Shown piece after piece: positions 30,385 to 32,885 of a DNA stretch of 32,885 bases. Numbering within the stretch: the stretch's first letter is position 1; each line of letters opens with the position of its first letter. A model generated the notes under the pieces. It was not told where the DNA came from. It did no database searches and saw nothing but the letters and a program-made list of their open reading frames with translations. The position numbers and the translations under genes were made by a program. Origin of the DNA: Pseudomonadota bacterium (GTDB lineage Bacteria; Pseudomonadota; Alphaproteobacteria; Kiloniellales; J153); contig JACZVL010000011.1 in assembly GCA_022572685.1 (NCBI GenBank), positions 1-32,885 on the forward strand. Direction: 5' to 3'.

Positions 30385-30397
30385 ATGCGTGTATTGA
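30206..30397 (+). CDS. possible 63-residue leader ORF before the LuxR-type regulator
   Basis: ATG at 30206 is preceded by GGAGATG at good spacing. The ORF ends 13 bases inside the regulator gene (stop 30395-30397), so translation could be coupled. The product (MSGQFHIARSEGVTDNRD...) has no recognisable domain, signal or membrane segment. Its codon use is less GC-biased than the genes around it. It may be a leader peptide, a young ORF or chance. Confidence 0.3.
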   Translation: MSGQFHIARSEGVTDNRDSSPCGPELFVQVERSATRNAKIAGGIMEFGEWPVRIGVGSCQCVY

Positions 30398-31038
30398 TCG
30401 CCGACGACCACCCCATGGTGGCGGACGCGCTTTCCGTGTACTTGCGGGAGGTCGATCCCGACACCGAGATCACGATCTCGCAGAGCCTGGATCAAGCGCT
30501 GAACGTGGTGCGGGAAGACAGCCGATACGACGTCGTGTTTCTCGACAAGAACATGCCGGGCATGCACGGTCTCGATGGCCTGACGCGGTTTCGGAAGTGT
30601 TTGCCGGACACCCCGACGGTGATCATTTCCGGCCTCGCCTCCCGCGCCGATATTCTGGAGGCCTTCGAGCGTGGCGCCGTCGGCTTCATCCCCAAGGATA
30701 TGTCCTCCGACGCGATCATCAAGGCGCTGGGGCTCGTCATGGCCGGCGAAAAGTACGTGCCCTTTCAGATCATCGGCCCGAATGACGCCGCGGGAGAGTC
30801 CGGCCGCGGCGGCAACGATCCGGACTGGGGACCCGACAACCCGCTCGCCACCCTGACGCCGCGCGAGCGCCAGGTGCTGTCCCAGGTTTTGGATGGATGC
30901 TCGAACAAGGAGATCGCCCGCGAACTCGGCGTGAAGGAGATCACCGTGGCGTTTCATCTCAGGGGCGTGTTCAAAAAGCTCGGTGCGTCGAACCGCACCC
31001 ACGCCGCGACCCTCGCCCTGAAGCTGGGCTGGAGCTAG
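30385..31038 (+). CDS. NarL/FixJ-type response regulator with LuxR HTH output
   Basis: A 217-residue two-domain regulator. The receiver has D7-D8 (IADDHP), phosphoacceptor D54 (VVFLDKNMPGM), S82 and K104 (FIPKDM). A 25-residue Gly/Asp-rich linker leads to a LuxR-type HTH: LTPRERQVLSQVLDG (157-171), NKEIARELGVKEITVAFHLRGVFKKLGASNRTHA. The recognition-helix region reads TVAFHLRGVFKKL instead of the commoner TVKxHxxxIxxKL. ATG 30385 follows GGGGAG. It lies directly upstream of the REC-PAS-PAS kinase gene, with which it probably forms a signalling pair. It is divergent from the hybrid kinase operon and may regulate either promoter. Confidence 0.94.
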   Translation: MRVLIADDHPMVADALSVYLREVDPDTEITISQSLDQALNVVREDSRYDVVFLDKNMPGMHGLDGLTRFRKCLPDTPTVIISGLASRADILEAFERGAVGFIPKDMSSDAIIKALGLVMAGEKYVPFQIIGPNDAAGESGRGGNDPDWGPDNPLATLTPRERQVLSQVLDGCSNKEIARELGVKEITVAFHLRGVFKKLGASNRTHAATLALKLGWS

Positions 31039-31112
31039 ATGGCGACTGCAGGCTCGACGAAGCCGGGGCGCGTCCGCGGCGCAGCGCGTCGGCGGGTCGC
31101 CAAGTCCTGACG

Positions 31113-32885
<1,773 letters not shown>

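Noticed and set aside
31039-31110. 23-codon ORF starting right after the LuxR-type regulator stop
   Set aside because: It is very short, Arg/Ala-rich and without an RBS of its own. It could couple translation to the kinase GTG at 31113, but coding cannot be supported.

Overview
The window is high-GC DNA, almost certainly from an alphaproteobacterium of the Rhodospirillales or a related order. The evidence is an sdhE-mfd operon divergent from recG, PilZ and DUF502 proteins, a DksA/TraR zinc-finger protein, a Sel1 lipoprotein and many GTG/TTG starts. It is a chromosomal accessory/housekeeping mosaic with no rRNA, CRISPR array or phage. Long antisense shadow ORFs (up to 1178 codons) are a by-product of the GC content.

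Layout, left to right. (1) 1-2.3 kb: tail of an unidentified protein, then minus-strand genes for a glycine-zipper envelope protein, a small 2-TM protein and a membrane-anchored retropepsin-like aspartic protease. A markedly AT-rich 160-bp spacer lies among them. (2) 2.3-4.3 kb, plus strand: a PilZ protein, an SDR oxidoreductase and a TTG-started SGNH/DUF4886-like secreted hydrolase of visibly lower GC. (3) 4.4-8.3 kb, minus strand: a tight four-gene operon of acyl-CoA ligase, SDR, ACAD10/LvaA-type phosphotransferase and DUF6285 (LvaB-like) protein. This resembles the core of the levulinate/4-hydroxyacid (lva) pathway without its acyl-CoA dehydrogenase. (4) 8.4-11.1 kb: a scarred region with a five-copy 16-bp tandem repeat, a FrnE/DsbA-like oxidoreductase, two copies of a GC-rich palindromic repeat, an IS481-like terminal scar, a Bcr/CflA efflux pump, a decayed second copy of the mfd 3' end and a small secreted protein. 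(5) 11.2-18.6 kb: mfd and sdhE divergent from recG, then a gene in which two complete DUF502 membrane domains are fused in tandem. (6) 18.7-21.7 kb: a fluoroacetate-dehalogenase-type hydrolase divergent from a type III polyketide synthase/ICMT-like methyltransferase pair (BpsA-BpsB-like, probably alkylpyrone-type products), plus a small membrane protein. (7) 21.8-25.7 kb: two tRNA-Leu genes (CAG, GAG) separated by a 264-bp element with 35-bp perfect terminal inverted repeats; then a DksA/TraR-like regulator, a small zinc-ribbon protein, a nine-repeat Sel1 lipoprotein, a secreted c-type cytochrome and a DUF5658-like membrane protein. (8) 26-32.9 kb: a signalling island of two divergent operons. 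The minus-strand one holds an exported protein with four TPSxV repeats, a hybrid histidine kinase and a CheY-like receiver. The plus-strand one holds a LuxR-type response regulator and a REC-PAS-PAS histidine kinase that runs off the window.

How the genes work together. The ligase operon can activate a carboxylic acid to its CoA ester, oxidise or reduce it, and phosphorylate a hydroxyacyl-CoA. The PKS-methyltransferase pair makes and methylates a lipidic polyketide. The 26-33 kb cluster looks like a phosphorelay. Substrates and signals are not visible in the sequence.
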